From Pseudorhodobacter antarcticus (GTDB lineage Bacteria > Pseudomonadota > Alphaproteobacteria > Rhodobacterales > Rhodobacteraceae), in the NCBI GenBank assembly GCA_945862465.1, contig CAMAYO010000008.1, forward strand, positions 1-54,498: 54,498 nucleotides of DNA. The letters run 5' to 3'. This document shows positions 8,730-16,099 of this stretch, piece by piece. The notes beneath the pieces were generated by a model that was not told where the DNA came from, did not search any database, and was given only the letters and a program-made list of their open reading frames with translations. Position 1 is the first letter of the stretch; every line of letters starts with the position of its first letter. The position numbers and the translations under genes are program-made.

Positions 8730-9179
8730 CTAGGACATGGCATCCAAAAGGGCCGCGTGGTGGCGGGTGATCAGGCTGGCATAGTCCGCCAGCCTTTCAG
8801 AGGTGAAGTGGTGTTCCTCGGCCAAAAGGTTGACCGTGCCCAGCACAGCGCCACTGGCCGGAAAAATTGGCACGTTGATGCACGATCCAAGACCCAAAGA
8901 GGTGATCAGCGCATGGTCAAAGAAATAGCGCGCAAACTCTGGCGTGGTGTTGGCGACAAAGACCTGCCGCTCAGCGATACATTGGTCATACCAACCGTCC
9001 CGCGTGACGGGTTTGGTGCCCGACACGGGATATTCCACCGGATGCGACGTATAGGCGCGGTGGGTAATAAGGTTGGCCTCGTCCATCACGGTGACGGTGA
9101 ACAGGCGCGTGCCAAAAGCCGCGCAAGCCTTGTGGAGGGCGGCAAAGGTCTCAAGCGCTTGGGGTGTGGGATGTGGCAT
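8730..9179 (-). CDS. GAF domain-containing protein
   Basis: A 149-residue protein that is essentially one GAF domain, a small-molecule or redox sensing fold. Recognisable features are the C-terminal core with LGLGSCINVPIFPASGAVLGTVNLLAEEHHF and the helices around it. There is no attached output domain, so it may act alone or on a partner. The ATG at 9179 is preferred; a TTG in frame at 9206 would add nine residues. What it senses cannot be told from the sequence. It sits between the HPP-family gene and the carbonic anhydrase gene, all on the minus strand. Confidence 0.78.
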   Translation of the reverse strand: MPHPTPQALETFAALHKACAAFGTRLFTVTVMDEANLITHRAYTSHPVEYPVSGTKPVTRDGWYDQCIAERQVFVANTTPEFARYFFDHALITSLGLGSCINVPIFPASGAVLGTVNLLAEEHHFTSERLADYASLITRHHAALLDAMS

Positions 9180-9214
9180 GGCGGCGTCTTTCAGTTGCGA
9201 GGGCAAGGGTTACG

Positions 9215-9757
9215 TTAAGAAGGATAGGGTTTGTCAAAGGTGCGATGATAGGCCACCCCAAAGGCAACCAGCAAGGCAGAGCCCGCAAAGACCGTCAGGC
9301 ACAGCCAGATCAAGCTGGCCCCAATTCCCGCAGGGGCTGCTAGAACCGTGGCCAAGGCCACAGCCCCGCCAGGCGGGTGCAAACAACGCGCCCAAGCCAT
9401 GGCGATCAGGCTGGCAAGGACCGCAAGGCCCAGAGTTGCCATGGGCGGTAAGCCCAATTGCAGCGCCATCAGCGCAAGGGTTGCGGCCAGCGTGTTGCCC
9501 ACCACCACCGACCATGGCTGTGCCAAAGGGCTGGAAGGCACGGCATAGATCAGCACAGCTGAGGCCCCAAGCGGTGCCATAAGCAATGGATGCGCCAAAA
9601 GCCCAAGATCGGCCAAGCCAAACAGGTGGCCAAGGCCCCAAAGCGCGGCTTGCGTGAATAAAAGCCCCGCCATGGCCCCAAAAGCGGCGTGGAGAGCTTG
9701 CGTCTGGTTGGGGGCAGACTGTGTTGGCCCAAAGGCGCGCAGGGTCAGACGGGTCAT
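9215..9757 (-). CDS. HPP family membrane protein
   Basis: A 180-residue integral membrane protein of the HPP family, named after its conserved His-Pro-Pro motif, seen here in CLHPPGGAVALA near residue 125. About four to five hydrophobic segments span the protein, including MAPLGASAVLIYAVPSSPLAQPW, which is also typical. Plant and cyanobacterial HPP proteins have been connected with nitrite transport, but bacterial roles are mostly unknown. The start at 9757 begins MTRLTLRAFG and leaves 13 bases to the upstream hypothetical gene, so the two are probably co-transcribed. Confidence 0.85.
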   Translation of the reverse strand: MTRLTLRAFGPTQSAPNQTQALHAAFGAMAGLLFTQAALWGLGHLFGLADLGLLAHPLLMAPLGASAVLIYAVPSSPLAQPWSVVVGNTLAATLALMALQLGLPPMATLGLAVLASLIAMAWARCLHPPGGAVALATVLAAPAGIGASLIWLCLTVFAGSALLVAFGVAYHRTFDKPYPS

Positions 9758-9770
9758 AGGCAAAGCCTTG

Positions 9771-10133
9771 TCACGGCGGGGGCGCTCCGTCCCATCGGCC
9801 GCTGTCCAACAGGACCCAGCCCTCGGCTGGGGACGGGGCAGCCGGCGGGGGTGTGCCAGCCTCCCAGACCATGACCAGCACATGATCAGGATCACGCCGC
9901 CCCTCGCCGGCTTCGGCCATAACCTGCCAGATCAAGCCAAAGCCTTCGACCAGCAGACCTTCGATGTAAAAGGGGATCTCTTCGGCATCCAGCATATCGG
10001 CGGTGTCATCTTGCACCTGCCAGCCTTCATCCACCTCAGCCGCCCAAAGCACCTGCCCCTCGATCCCGGGGTGGCGGGCAGCCAACCGCTTCAGCGGGGC
10101 CAGAAAAGCTTGAATGGCAAGGGTATCGCTCAT
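9771..10133 (-). CDS. Hypothetical protein, acidic, about 120 residues
   Basis: I do not recognise this protein. It is soluble and acidic, without a signal peptide or membrane segments, and begins MSDTLAIQAFLAPLKRLAARHPGIE from the ATG at 10133; a further in-frame ATG is at 10151. The tail is proline-rich and low in complexity (TPPPAAPSPAE and a final GAPPP). It is only 13 bases upstream of the HPP gene on the same strand, which suggests co-expression. No clear ribosome binding site precedes either start, so the 5' end is uncertain. Confidence 0.6.
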   Translation of the reverse strand: MSDTLAIQAFLAPLKRLAARHPGIEGQVLWAAEVDEGWQVQDDTADMLDAEEIPFYIEGLLVEGFGLIWQVMAEAGEGRRDPDHVLVMVWEAGTPPPAAPSPAEGWVLLDSGRWDGAPPP

Positions 10134-10247
10134 GCTTAGGGTGTGGCCCATGGCGAAGACTGTGGCAAGGGGGATGACGATAGGTGGACATGTCCCTTCC
10201 CTTTGCCCAATCCCCTTCCCATATAAGGTGCGTAACAGGAGGCGTTG

Positions 10248-10487
10248 ATGCAAGTCGTATTGCTTTTGATCGTGGGCGCAGCCGCGGGCTTTTTGGCCAC
10301 GCGGATGATGAAGATGCAGACCGATATCCCAACAACCATCGCCATTGGCGTGGGCGGGGCGATCGTGGGCGCATTGGTGATCCGCGGCTTGGCAGAGCTT
10401 GCCGGCTGGATGGCAGGCTTTGTCGGCGCTGTCTTGGGCGCGTTGGTGCTTTTGTGGATATGGAAGACCTATATCGCCAAGCGGTAG
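10248..10487 (+). CDS. Small GlsB/YeaQ/YmgE-like membrane protein
   Basis: A 79-residue membrane protein with three hydrophobic segments separated by short loops. It resembles the YeaQ/YmgE (transglycosylase-associated) family in the first segment, VGAAAGFLATRMM, and the glycine-rich second segment, IAIGVGGAIVGALV. These proteins are often stress-induced in other bacteria, but their function is not established. An AGGAGG ribosome binding site at 10237-10242 sets the ATG at 10248 rather than the TTG directly before it. It converges on the TetR-type gene with only four bases between the stops. Confidence 0.75.
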   Translation: MQVVLLLIVGAAAGFLATRMMKMQTDIPTTIAIGVGGAIVGALVIRGLAELAGWMAGFVGAVLGALVLLWIWKTYIAKR

Positions 10488-10491
10488 GGGC

Positions 10492-11013
10492 CTAGCCCAG
10501 CTTTTTGACCAAATCCTTCAGACGGAAGCTTTTCGTCCCTAGCCCTTCCCACAGCACCTGCCCCTGCCATGCGGCAAAGACTATAACGGCTGCATCGTGG
10601 TCACGCAGGTGGCGGGCGATCACCCCCTCGACCTTGTCCTTCCATGCTGCAGCGCGCGGGCGCAGATGTGGATGGCGTAGGCTGGCGGCCAAAAGGGCGC
10701 CCATGGGCAAGGCCCCAACCAAATCGGTCAATCCTTTGAGAAAAGCCTGAGCGCCCTTGGGCCCCAAGGCCTCTGCGCCATCAGCGCCGCCTGCGGCTGC
10801 AACACTCATGCGGTCCAACTCGTCCCAACCCCAATTCAGGGCCGCCTCGACCATCTGGGCCAAACTGCCATAGCGCTGCACCAGCGAAGCCCCCGCCAAC
10901 CCCGTCGCGCGGGATATGGCGGAAAACGCGACAGATTTTTCGCCGTCAGCCGCAATCCGCTGCAAAATCACAGCGAAAACGTCAGAATCGGGCAGGGTTC
11001 TTGGGCGGGCCAT
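10492..11013 (-). CDS. TetR/AcrR family transcriptional regulator
   Basis: A 173-residue regulator. The N-terminal helix-turn-helix is visible around FSAISRATGLAGASLVQRYGSLAQMVEAAL (residues about 29-60), with the typical family spacing, followed by an all-helical ligand-binding domain. The ligand and targets are unknown. The intergenic space upstream, 11014-11173, contains a perfect 16-bp palindrome at 11102-11117 that could be its operator. TetR-type proteins often control themselves and a neighbour; no divergent neighbour is present here, so autoregulation is the simplest guess. Confidence 0.8.
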   Translation of the reverse strand: MARPRTLPDSDVFAVILQRIAADGEKSVAFSAISRATGLAGASLVQRYGSLAQMVEAALNWGWDELDRMSVAAAGGADGAEALGPKGAQAFLKGLTDLVGALPMGALLAASLRHPHLRPRAAAWKDKVEGVIARHLRDHDAAVIVFAAWQGQVLWEGLGTKSFRLKDLVKKLG

Positions 11014-11101
11014 GGGGTAATTGTAAACGCGCGGTCACAAACCGCAACAGGCAATGCCCTTTCATCTTGGCCCATCTAGCCATCTTTCCCAAGCCGGTTG
11101 C

Positions 11102-11117
11102 CCCTTGGGCCCAAGGG
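11102..11117. promoter_or_regulatory. Perfect 16-bp palindrome upstream of tetR-type gene
   Basis: The sequence CCCTTGGGCCCAAGGG is identical on both strands. It lies in the 160-base gap between the end of rnhA and the start of the TetR-type gene, about 90 bases from the latter's start codon. The size and symmetry fit a TetR operator. Caution is needed because shorter versions (CTTGGGCCCAAG) also occur inside coding sequence in this window, for example near 19034. Confidence 0.35.
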
Positions 11118-11173
11118 CGCGAAAAAGGAATGCGCTGAAAGCGCGCTTTTGGATCAAGGCTTGGAAAGGGCCC

Positions 11174-11629
11174 TTAGCCCACCTTGAACGGCGCCATCCC
11201 CGCGCGGGCCAAGGCATCGGCGCGTTCATTTTCGGCATGGCCCGCATGGCCCTTGATCCAGCGCCATGTCACCTCATGCGCAGCGCGCGCGGCATCCAGC
11301 CTTTGCCACAGGTCGACGTTCTTGACCGGAGGCCCGCCTGCCGTGCGCCAGCCTTTGCGTTTCCAATTGTCCATCCATTCGGTGATGCCATTTTTGACAT
11401 AGGCCGAATCGGTGATGATGGTGATCGCCACAGGCTTGGCCAGCGCTTCCAGGGCTGAAATGGCGGCCAGAAGTTCCATCCTGTTGTTGGTCGTCATGGC
11501 CTCGCCGCCCTGCAAGGTGCGCTCTTTGACCACTTGCGCGCCGTCGCGGGCGATCATCAACACACCCCAACCACCGGGGCCCGGGTTGCCCGAACAGGCC
11601 CCGTCGGTATAGGCAAAAAGATCAGGCAT
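11174..11629 (-). CDS. rnhA: Ribonuclease HI
   Basis: A 151-residue enzyme that cuts the RNA strand of RNA-DNA hybrids. The four acidic catalytic residues are in [38 protein letters not shown] and NERADALAR, in the right order and spacing, and the conserved His region [11 protein letters not shown] is present. Length is normal for the family. It is the last gene of the minus-strand run ispH-DUF3429-rnhA, 27 bases after the DUF3429 gene. Confidence 0.97.
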   Translation of the reverse strand: MPDLFAYTDGACSGNPGPGGWGVLMIARDGAQVVKERTLQGGEAMTTNNRMELLAAISALEALAKPVAITIITDSAYVKNGITEWMDNWKRKGWRTAGGPPVKNVDLWQRLDAARAAHEVTWRWIKGHAGHAENERADALARAGMAPFKVG

Positions 11630-11656
11630 GGGTCGGCTTTCCTTGGAGATTGGCCG

Positions 11657-12082
11657 TTACATATAGATGCCGATGCCCAAAGTTACCATCACCACCGCCG
11701 TCAAAGGCAAGCGCAGGCGCAGCCACCATGGCGGGGCCAAACCCGCGCGCCAAAAGTAATAATCCAGCGCCAAAAGCCCGTAAAACCCCGGAATCAAAGC
11801 TCCAAGCGCCTGTGGCGTTGGCCCAACGGCGGTAAAAAACGCCCAAAGGGCTGGCAGCACCGACAGGCCATAAGCCACCGCCGCCATTTTTCCGCTGGCA
11901 TTGGTAGCAAAGCCCCACAAAACCCCCGACATGAACGCCAAGATGATGATGCCGTAGCGCAGCATGATCTCATCTTCCGCCCCGCGCAGCGCCACTTGGT
12001 TGCCCGAAAGAGCCACGCCAGCGCAGACCAGAAACGGAACAAGGCCCCCAAGGGCCAAATACAGGGCAGTTCTTGGGATCAT
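11657..12082 (-). CDS. DUF3429 family membrane protein
   Basis: A 141-residue membrane protein with about four to five hydrophobic segments and the family's conserved stretch around [15 protein letters not shown] and the later [23 protein letters not shown]3429 proteins are small inner-membrane proteins of unknown function that are common in Proteobacteria. The start codon overlaps the ispH stop by four bases, which ties its expression to ispH. Confidence 0.85.
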   Translation of the reverse strand: MIPRTALYLALGGLVPFLVCAGVALSGNQVALRGAEDEIMLRYGIIILAFMSGVLWGFATNASGKMAAVAYGLSVLPALWAFFTAVGPTPQALGALIPGFYGLLALDYYFWRAGLAPPWWLRLRLPLTAVVMVTLGIGIYM

Positions 12083-13023
12083 GCAGGCTCTCGCAGCAGG
12101 CGGGGCACTTTGAATTCGATGTTTTCTTGAGCGGTTTCCACCAATTCCACCGTCACGGCAAAGCGGGCGCGAAAGGCGTCGATCACTTCGTTGACCAACT
12201 CTTCCGGCGCGGAAGCCCCCGCCGTCACCCCAAGGCTTCGAATGCCCTCAAGGGCGCGCCAATCAATCTCACTGGCGCGTTGCACCAATTGGGCATAGGC
12301 GCAGCCCGCAGCTCGGCCCACTTCGACCAAGCGCAGCGAATTGGACGAGTTTGGTGCGCCGATCACCAGCAAAGCATCAATCTTGCCCGCAATTGCCTTA
12401 ACCGCTGCCTGCCGGTTGGTGGTGGCATAGCAAATGTCTTCTTTATGTGGGCCAAGGATATTGGGGAAGCGGGTGTTAAGAGCAGCCACGATGCCCGCCG
12501 TATCATCGACCGACAGGGTGGTTTGGGTGATATAGGCCAGCTTGGCCGGATCGCGCACGTTTAAGGCGGCTACATCCTCGACCGTTTCTACCAGTAGAAC
12601 CTCGCCTTCTGGCAGTTGACCCATCGTGCCCACGGTTTCGGGGTGGCCCGCATGGCCGATCATCACCATTTGCAATCCCGCTTCGGAATGGCGCGCGGCT
12701 TCGTTATGCACTTTGGTCACGAGCGGGCAGGTGGCATCGACGGCGATCATCTGGCGGGCCTCTGCCGCCGCTGGCACCGATTTTGGCACGCCGTGGGCGG
12801 AAAAGATCACGGGGCGATCAACGGGGCACTCATCTAGCTCTTCAACAAAGACCGCCCCCTTGGCGCGTAACCCGTCGACCACGTATTTGTTATGCACAAT
12901 TTCATGGCGCACATAGACCGGCGCACCCCATTTTTGCAGGGCAAGTTCCACGATTTTGATGGCACGGTCCACACCGGCGCAAAAGCCGCGCGGGGCGGCA
13001 AGGTATAGGGTCAATGGGGTCAT
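12079..13023 (-). CDS. ispH: 4-hydroxy-3-methylbut-2-enyl diphosphate reductase
   Basis: A 314-residue iron-sulfur enzyme that performs the last step of the MEP isoprenoid pathway, giving IPP and DMAPP. The three cluster-binding cysteines are in [13 protein letters not shown] (residue 15), [11 protein letters not shown] (about 98) and [14 protein letters not shown]. Other conserved parts are [20 protein letters not shown] and [12 protein letters not shown]. Length is normal. It heads a run with the DUF3429 gene and rnhA; the region 13024-13103 upstream must hold the promoter. Confidence 0.97.
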   Translation of the reverse strand: MTPLTLYLAAPRGFCAGVDRAIKIVELALQKWGAPVYVRHEIVHNKYVVDGLRAKGAVFVEELDECPVDRPVIFSAHGVPKSVPAAAEARQMIAVDATCPLVTKVHNEAARHSEAGLQMVMIGHAGHPETVGTMGQLPEGEVLLVETVEDVAALNVRDPAKLAYITQTTLSVDDTAGIVAALNTRFPNILGPHKEDICYATTNRQAAVKAIAGKIDALLVIGAPNSSNSLRLVEVGRAAGCAYAQLVQRASEIDWRALEGIRSLGVTAGASAPEELVNEVIDAFRARFAVTVELVETAQENIEFKVPRLLREPA

Positions 13024-13103
13024 TTCGCGCTCCTTGAACAGACTTTAGCAAAGGTCATGCTCAAAGAAAACCGCAGGATGGGCCGCGTTCAGCCCCAAAA
13101 GCA

Positions 13104-13137
13104 AAAAGGCCAATGCAGCGACCTGCATTGGCCTTTT
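13104..13137. terminator. Strong hairpin terminator downstream of NYN gene
   Basis: A perfect 15-bp stem, AAAAGGCCAATGCAG (13104-13118) with CTGCATTGGCCTTTT (13123-13137), closes a four-base loop. T-runs flank it on both strands. It sits 20 bases past the stop of the NYN-domain gene and upstream of ispH, so it should end the NYN transcript and insulate ispH. Confidence 0.92.
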
Positions 13138-13157
13138 GTGTGCTGGAAAGCCCCGCG

Positions 13158-13739
13158 TTAGCTTAGGTTTGCTTCAGCTGGCGCGTCCATCGGGTCCATC
13201 TGGCGCGGATCGCGCGGCGGGCGGCCGATCACGTCACGCAATTCATCCAGTTCGATGAAGTTGTCGGCCTGACGGCGCAATTCATCTGCGATCATCGGCG
13301 GTTGGCTGCGGATGGTCGAGACGACCGAAACCCGCACGCCTTGACGCTGCAAGCTTTCGATCAAAGGCCGGAAGTCCCCGTCGCCCGAGAAGATCACGAT
13401 ATGATCCACACGCGGCGCAAGCTCCATCGCATCGACGGCCAGTTCGATGTCCATGTTGCCCTTGACCTTGCGACGACCTTGGCTGTCGGTGTATTCCTTG
13501 GCGGGCTTGGTCACCATGGTAAAGCCGTTGTAATTCAACCAGTCGACCAAGGGCCGAATGGGAGAATATTCGTCATTTTCCAGAAGGGCCGTGTAGTAGA
13601 AAGCGCGCAGCAGACGTCCGCGGCGCATGAATTCCTGACGCAAGAGCTTGTAATCGATATCAAATCCCAGCGCTTTTGCCGCGGCATAAAGATTGGAACC
13701 GTCGATGAAAAGCGCGAGACGTTCATCTTTGTAAAACAT
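13158..13739 (-). CDS. NYN domain protein (LabA/DUF88 family)
   Basis: A 193-residue protein with a PIN-like nuclease fold of the NYN (LabA/DUF88) family. The acidic residues expected at the active site are in ALFIDGSNLYAAA, MDIELAVDAMEL and IVIFSGDGDFRPLIESL. The family is predicted to act as ribonucleases, but the target here is unknown. The ATG at 13739 is chosen because AAAGGG lies upstream and the next residues start the family domain. The C-terminus is a short charged, proline-containing tail. It is divergent from folK, with a 17-bp inverted repeat between them. Confidence 0.88.
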   Translation of the reverse strand: MFYKDERLALFIDGSNLYAAAKALGFDIDYKLLRQEFMRRGRLLRAFYYTALLENDEYSPIRPLVDWLNYNGFTMVTKPAKEYTDSQGRRKVKGNMDIELAVDAMELAPRVDHIVIFSGDGDFRPLIESLQRQGVRVSVVSTIRSQPPMIADELRRQADNFIELDELRDVIGRPPRDPRQMDPMDAPAEANLS

Positions 13740-13794
13740 CGTGTATCCCTTTAATTCACGATACCGCCATAAACTTCGGCGCGTAAAATGCAAC

Positions 13795-13811
13795 TGTGGT
13801 ATTATACCACA
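13795..13811. promoter_or_regulatory. 17-bp inverted repeat containing a TATAAT box
   Basis: TGTGGTAT and ATACCACA flank a single central base and form a perfect 8-1-8 inverted repeat in the 124-base gap between the divergent NYN gene and folK. Read on the minus strand its centre contains TATAAT (13806-13801), a consensus -10 box pointing at the NYN gene 62 bases away. A dimeric regulator bound here would cover the promoter. The shape resembles GntR-type operators, but the cognate factor is unknown. Confidence 0.5.
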
Positions 13812-13863
13812 CCTTCGATCTATGCCCACGCATCGGCAGTGACAAGCCGACCTATCCGTAAGT

Positions 13864-14442
13864 GTGAATATGATACCAAATGACCAAACTTTCGCACTTT
13901 TCGCTTTGGGCAGCAATTTGCCCAAGGGCGACTCTACGCCTGTCGCTGTCTTGCAGCAAGCCCTTCAAGCCTTGGCAAACTTGGGTTTTCCGGCCTTGAA
14001 AACCAGCCGTTTTTACCAAACGCCGTGCTTTCCCGTAGGGGCAGGGCCAGACTATGTCAACGCCGCAGCCCTGCTTCAAACCAGCCTGCCCGCTGCACAG
14101 GTCTTGGCCCTGTTGCACGAGGTCGAAGCGCAGTTTGGGAGGGCCAGAACCACCCGCTGGGCAGGGCGGACGCTGGATCTTGACCTTTTGGCGATGGGCG
14201 ACAGCGTCCTGCCCAGTGCAAAAGTTTGGCAGCACTGGGCCGATCTTGCCCCCGACCAGCAAAGCAAAATCGCCCCCGATCAGCTGATTCTTCCCCATCC
14301 CCGCCTGCAAGACCGCGCCTTTGTTTTGGTGCCTTTGGCTGACATCGCCCCCGATTGGCGCCACCCGATGCGCGGCCAAACCGTTCTGCAGATGCTGCAA
14401 GCGTGCCCGCAAAGCGAAATAGACGCTGTTCGCCCGCTTTGA
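13864..14442 (+). CDS. folK: 2-amino-4-hydroxy-6-hydroxymethyldihydropteridine diphosphokinase
   Basis: A 192-residue enzyme (HPPK) that transfers pyrophosphate from ATP to the pterin in folate synthesis. Family markers are FALGSNLPKGD near residue 13, the SRFYQTPCFPVGAGPDYVNAAA block, the signature RWAGRTLDLDLL with its two metal-binding aspartates at about residue 105, and LILPHPRLQDRAFVLVPL. The start is either GTG at 13864 or ATG at 13870. It is divergent from the NYN gene and lies 88 bases upstream of rpoZ. Confidence 0.93.
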   Translation: MNMIPNDQTFALFALGSNLPKGDSTPVAVLQQALQALANLGFPALKTSRFYQTPCFPVGAGPDYVNAAALLQTSLPAAQVLALLHEVEAQFGRARTTRWAGRTLDLDLLAMGDSVLPSAKVWQHWADLAPDQQSKIAPDQLILPHPRLQDRAFVLVPLADIAPDWRHPMRGQTVLQMLQACPQSEIDAVRPL

Positions 14443-14467
14443 CTGGCCCCTTCCTCCCATTTGCCGC

Positions 14468-14496
14468 TTGTCAAGAGAATTGCCCAAGACTATCTA
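14468..14496 (+). promoter_or_regulatory. Sigma-70-type promoter of rpoZ
   Basis: TTGTCA at 14468-14473 and TATCTA at 14491-14496 are separated by exactly 17 bases. Transcription would start about 30 bases before the rpoZ ATG at 14531. Both hexamers match the consensus at five and four of six positions, which is good for an alphaproteobacterium. This promoter probably also drives rel. Confidence 0.6.
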
Positions 14497-14530
14497 GGCG
14501 CTTCCCGAGCCCCCACCTAATGGAGCATCC

Positions 14531-14884
14531 ATGGCCCGCGTGACGGTTGAAGACTGCGTTGACAAGGTTCCGAACCGGTTTGAACTGGTAATGCTGGCCG
14601 CACATCGTGCGCGCGAGATCCAGTCTGGCTCTGCCGTGACGGTTGACCGCGACAATGACAAGAACCCGGTCGTCGCCCTGCGCGAGATCGCGGACGAGAC
14701 CCAGATTGCTTCGGTCCTGCGGGAACGGATGATCGAAAGCTATCAAACTCAGATCGAGGTTGATGAGCCTGAAGAAGATCAAATGGCGCTTTTGATGTCT
14801 GGCGAGATGGATCGCCCGATGCAGGACGATATGTCTGAAGAAAAGCTGCTGCGCGCGTTGATGGAAGCGCAAGGCGACAACTGA
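14531..14884 (+). CDS. rpoZ: DNA-directed RNA polymerase omega subunit
   Basis: A 117-residue subunit that helps assemble and stabilise RNA polymerase. The N-terminal half shows the family core: [31 protein letters not shown], and [12 protein letters not shown]. The C-terminal tail is acidic and methionine-rich, as is common in alphaproteobacterial omega. In E. coli, omega forms one of the ppGpp binding sites, and here as in many proteobacteria it directly precedes the (p)ppGpp synthetase gene, 30 bases away. Confidence 0.97.
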   Translation: MARVTVEDCVDKVPNRFELVMLAAHRAREIQSGSAVTVDRDNDKNPVVALREIADETQIASVLRERMIESYQTQIEVDEPEEDQMALLMSGEMDRPMQDDMSEEKLLRALMEAQGDN

Positions 14885-14914
14885 CCCTAAGCGGTCGGAA
14901 ATGGCAGGACGAGG

Positions 14915-16063
14915 ATGATCGATGTCGAAGACCTGATCGCCCTCGTCCGCAACTACAACCCTCGCACCAACGCTGACTTGATCCGCCAGGCCTATGCCTA
15001 CGGCATGAAAATGCACGAAGGGCAGATGCGCAAGTCGGGTGAGCCCTATTTCACCCATCCGGTGGCGGTTGCGGCCATTCTCACCGAACAGATGCTGGAT
15101 GACGCCACCATCGTCACAGCCCTGCTGCACGACACGATCGAAGACACAAAATCCACCTATACCGAGGTGGAGCGCCTGTTTGGCCACGAGATCGCCGAAC
15201 TGGTCGATGGCGTGACCAAGCTGACAAACCTACAGCTTTCTTCGGGTGCTGCTGAACAGGCAGACAACTTCCGCAAACTTTTTATGGCGATGTCCAAAGA
15301 TCTGCGGGTGATCTTGGTCAAACTGGCGGATCGTTTGCACAATATGCGCACGATCAAAAGCATGTCGCCCGAAAAGCAGGCCCGCAAAAGCCGAGAGACG
15401 ATGGATATCTTTGCTCCCCTTGCTGGCCGCATGGGCATGCAGTGGATGCGCGAAGAGTTGGAAGACTTGGGCTTTCGCGTTCTGAACCCCGAAGCGCGCA
15501 ATTCCATCATCCGCCGTTTTCTAACGCTGCAAAAAGAATCCGGCGACGTCGTGCACCAGATCACCGCCGACATCCGCACCGAACTGGAACGCGGCAAGAT
15601 CGAAGCTGACGTCTATGGCCGCGCCAAAAAGCCCTTTTCCATCTGGCGCAAGATGCAGGAAAAAGATCTGGCCTTCTCGCGCCTGTCAGACATCTACGGC
15701 TTTCGCATCATTTGCCAAGATATGGGCGATTGTTACCGCATTCTGGGGCTTATCCACCAACGCTGGCGCGCCGTGCCGGGACGGTTCAAGGATTATATCA
15801 GCCAGCCCAAGACCAACGGCTATCGGTCCATCCACACCTCTGTTTCGGGGCGCGATGGCAAGCGGGTCGAGGTGCAAATCCGCACCCGTGAAATGCACGA
15901 AGTGGCCGAAGCGGGCGTTGCCGCCCATTGGGCCTACCGCGAAGGTGTGCGCGCCAAGAACCCCTTTGCCGTCGATCCGGGCAAGTGGATCGCCCAACTG
16001 ACCGAACGCCTGAACGAAGGCGACCACGACGAGTTCATGGAAAACGTCAAGCTCGAGATGTAG
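14915..16063 (+). CDS. spoT: (p)ppGpp synthetase/hydrolase Rel/SpoT, catalytic half, ended by in-frame TAG
   Basis: This frame encodes 382 residues that contain both catalytic domains of a bifunctional RelA/SpoT enzyme. The hydrolase HD domain is near residues 45-150, with FTHPVAVAAIL, ALLHDTIEDT and KLADRLHNMRT. The synthetase domain follows, with PGRFKDYI holding the motif RFKD at residues 290-293 (the bifunctional, magnesium-type RXKD signature) and NGYRSIHTSV. The frame stops at TAG 16061-16063, codon 383, where relatives usually continue with an aromatic residue and the TGS domain. The same frame continues open to 17032. A fragment of similar extent from Streptococcus Rel keeps both activities but loses control by the C-terminus, so the product may be active and unregulated. 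Confidence 0.9.
   Translation: MIDVEDLIALVRNYNPRTNADLIRQAYAYGMKMHEGQMRKSGEPYFTHPVAVAAILTEQMLDDATIVTALLHDTIEDTKSTYTEVERLFGHEIAELVDGVTKLTNLQLSSGAAEQADNFRKLFMAMSKDLRVILVKLADRLHNMRTIKSMSPEKQARKSRETMDIFAPLAGRMGMQWMREELEDLGFRVLNPEARNSIIRRFLTLQKESGDVVHQITADIRTELERGKIEADVYGRAKKPFSIWRKMQEKDLAFSRLSDIYGFRIICQDMGDCYRILGLIHQRWRAVPGRFKDYISQPKTNGYRSIHTSVSGRDGKRVEVQIRTREMHEVAEAGVAAHWAYREGVRAKNPFAVDPGKWIAQLTERLNEGDHDEFMENVKLEM
16061..16063 (+). other. In-frame amber codon interrupting rel/spoT
   Basis: TAG follows GTC AAG CTC GAG ATG and precedes TCC GAC CAA GTC TTT TGC TTT. In relatives this stretch reads as LEM, then an aromatic residue, then the TGS domain. A single change from TAC would create it. TAG ends other genes in the window normally (leuS, holA, the glycosyltransferase), so the codon is not globally reassigned. 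Confidence 0.9.
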
Positions 16064-16099
16064 TCCGACCAAGTCTTTTGCTTTTCGCCCAAGGGCGAT

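Noticed and set aside
11120-11150. Hairpin GCGCT/AGCGC downstream of rnhA as a terminator
   Set aside because: The stem is only about five base pairs and its T-run is on the strand opposite to rnhA.
13849-13859. GACCTATCCGT shared with 147-157 in the porin leader
   Set aside because: An 11-base match is expected many times by chance in a window of this size.
16061-16063. Genome-wide reassignment of TAG to an amino acid
   Set aside because: TAG is used as the normal stop of leuS, holA and the glycosyltransferase gene in this window, where relatives also end.
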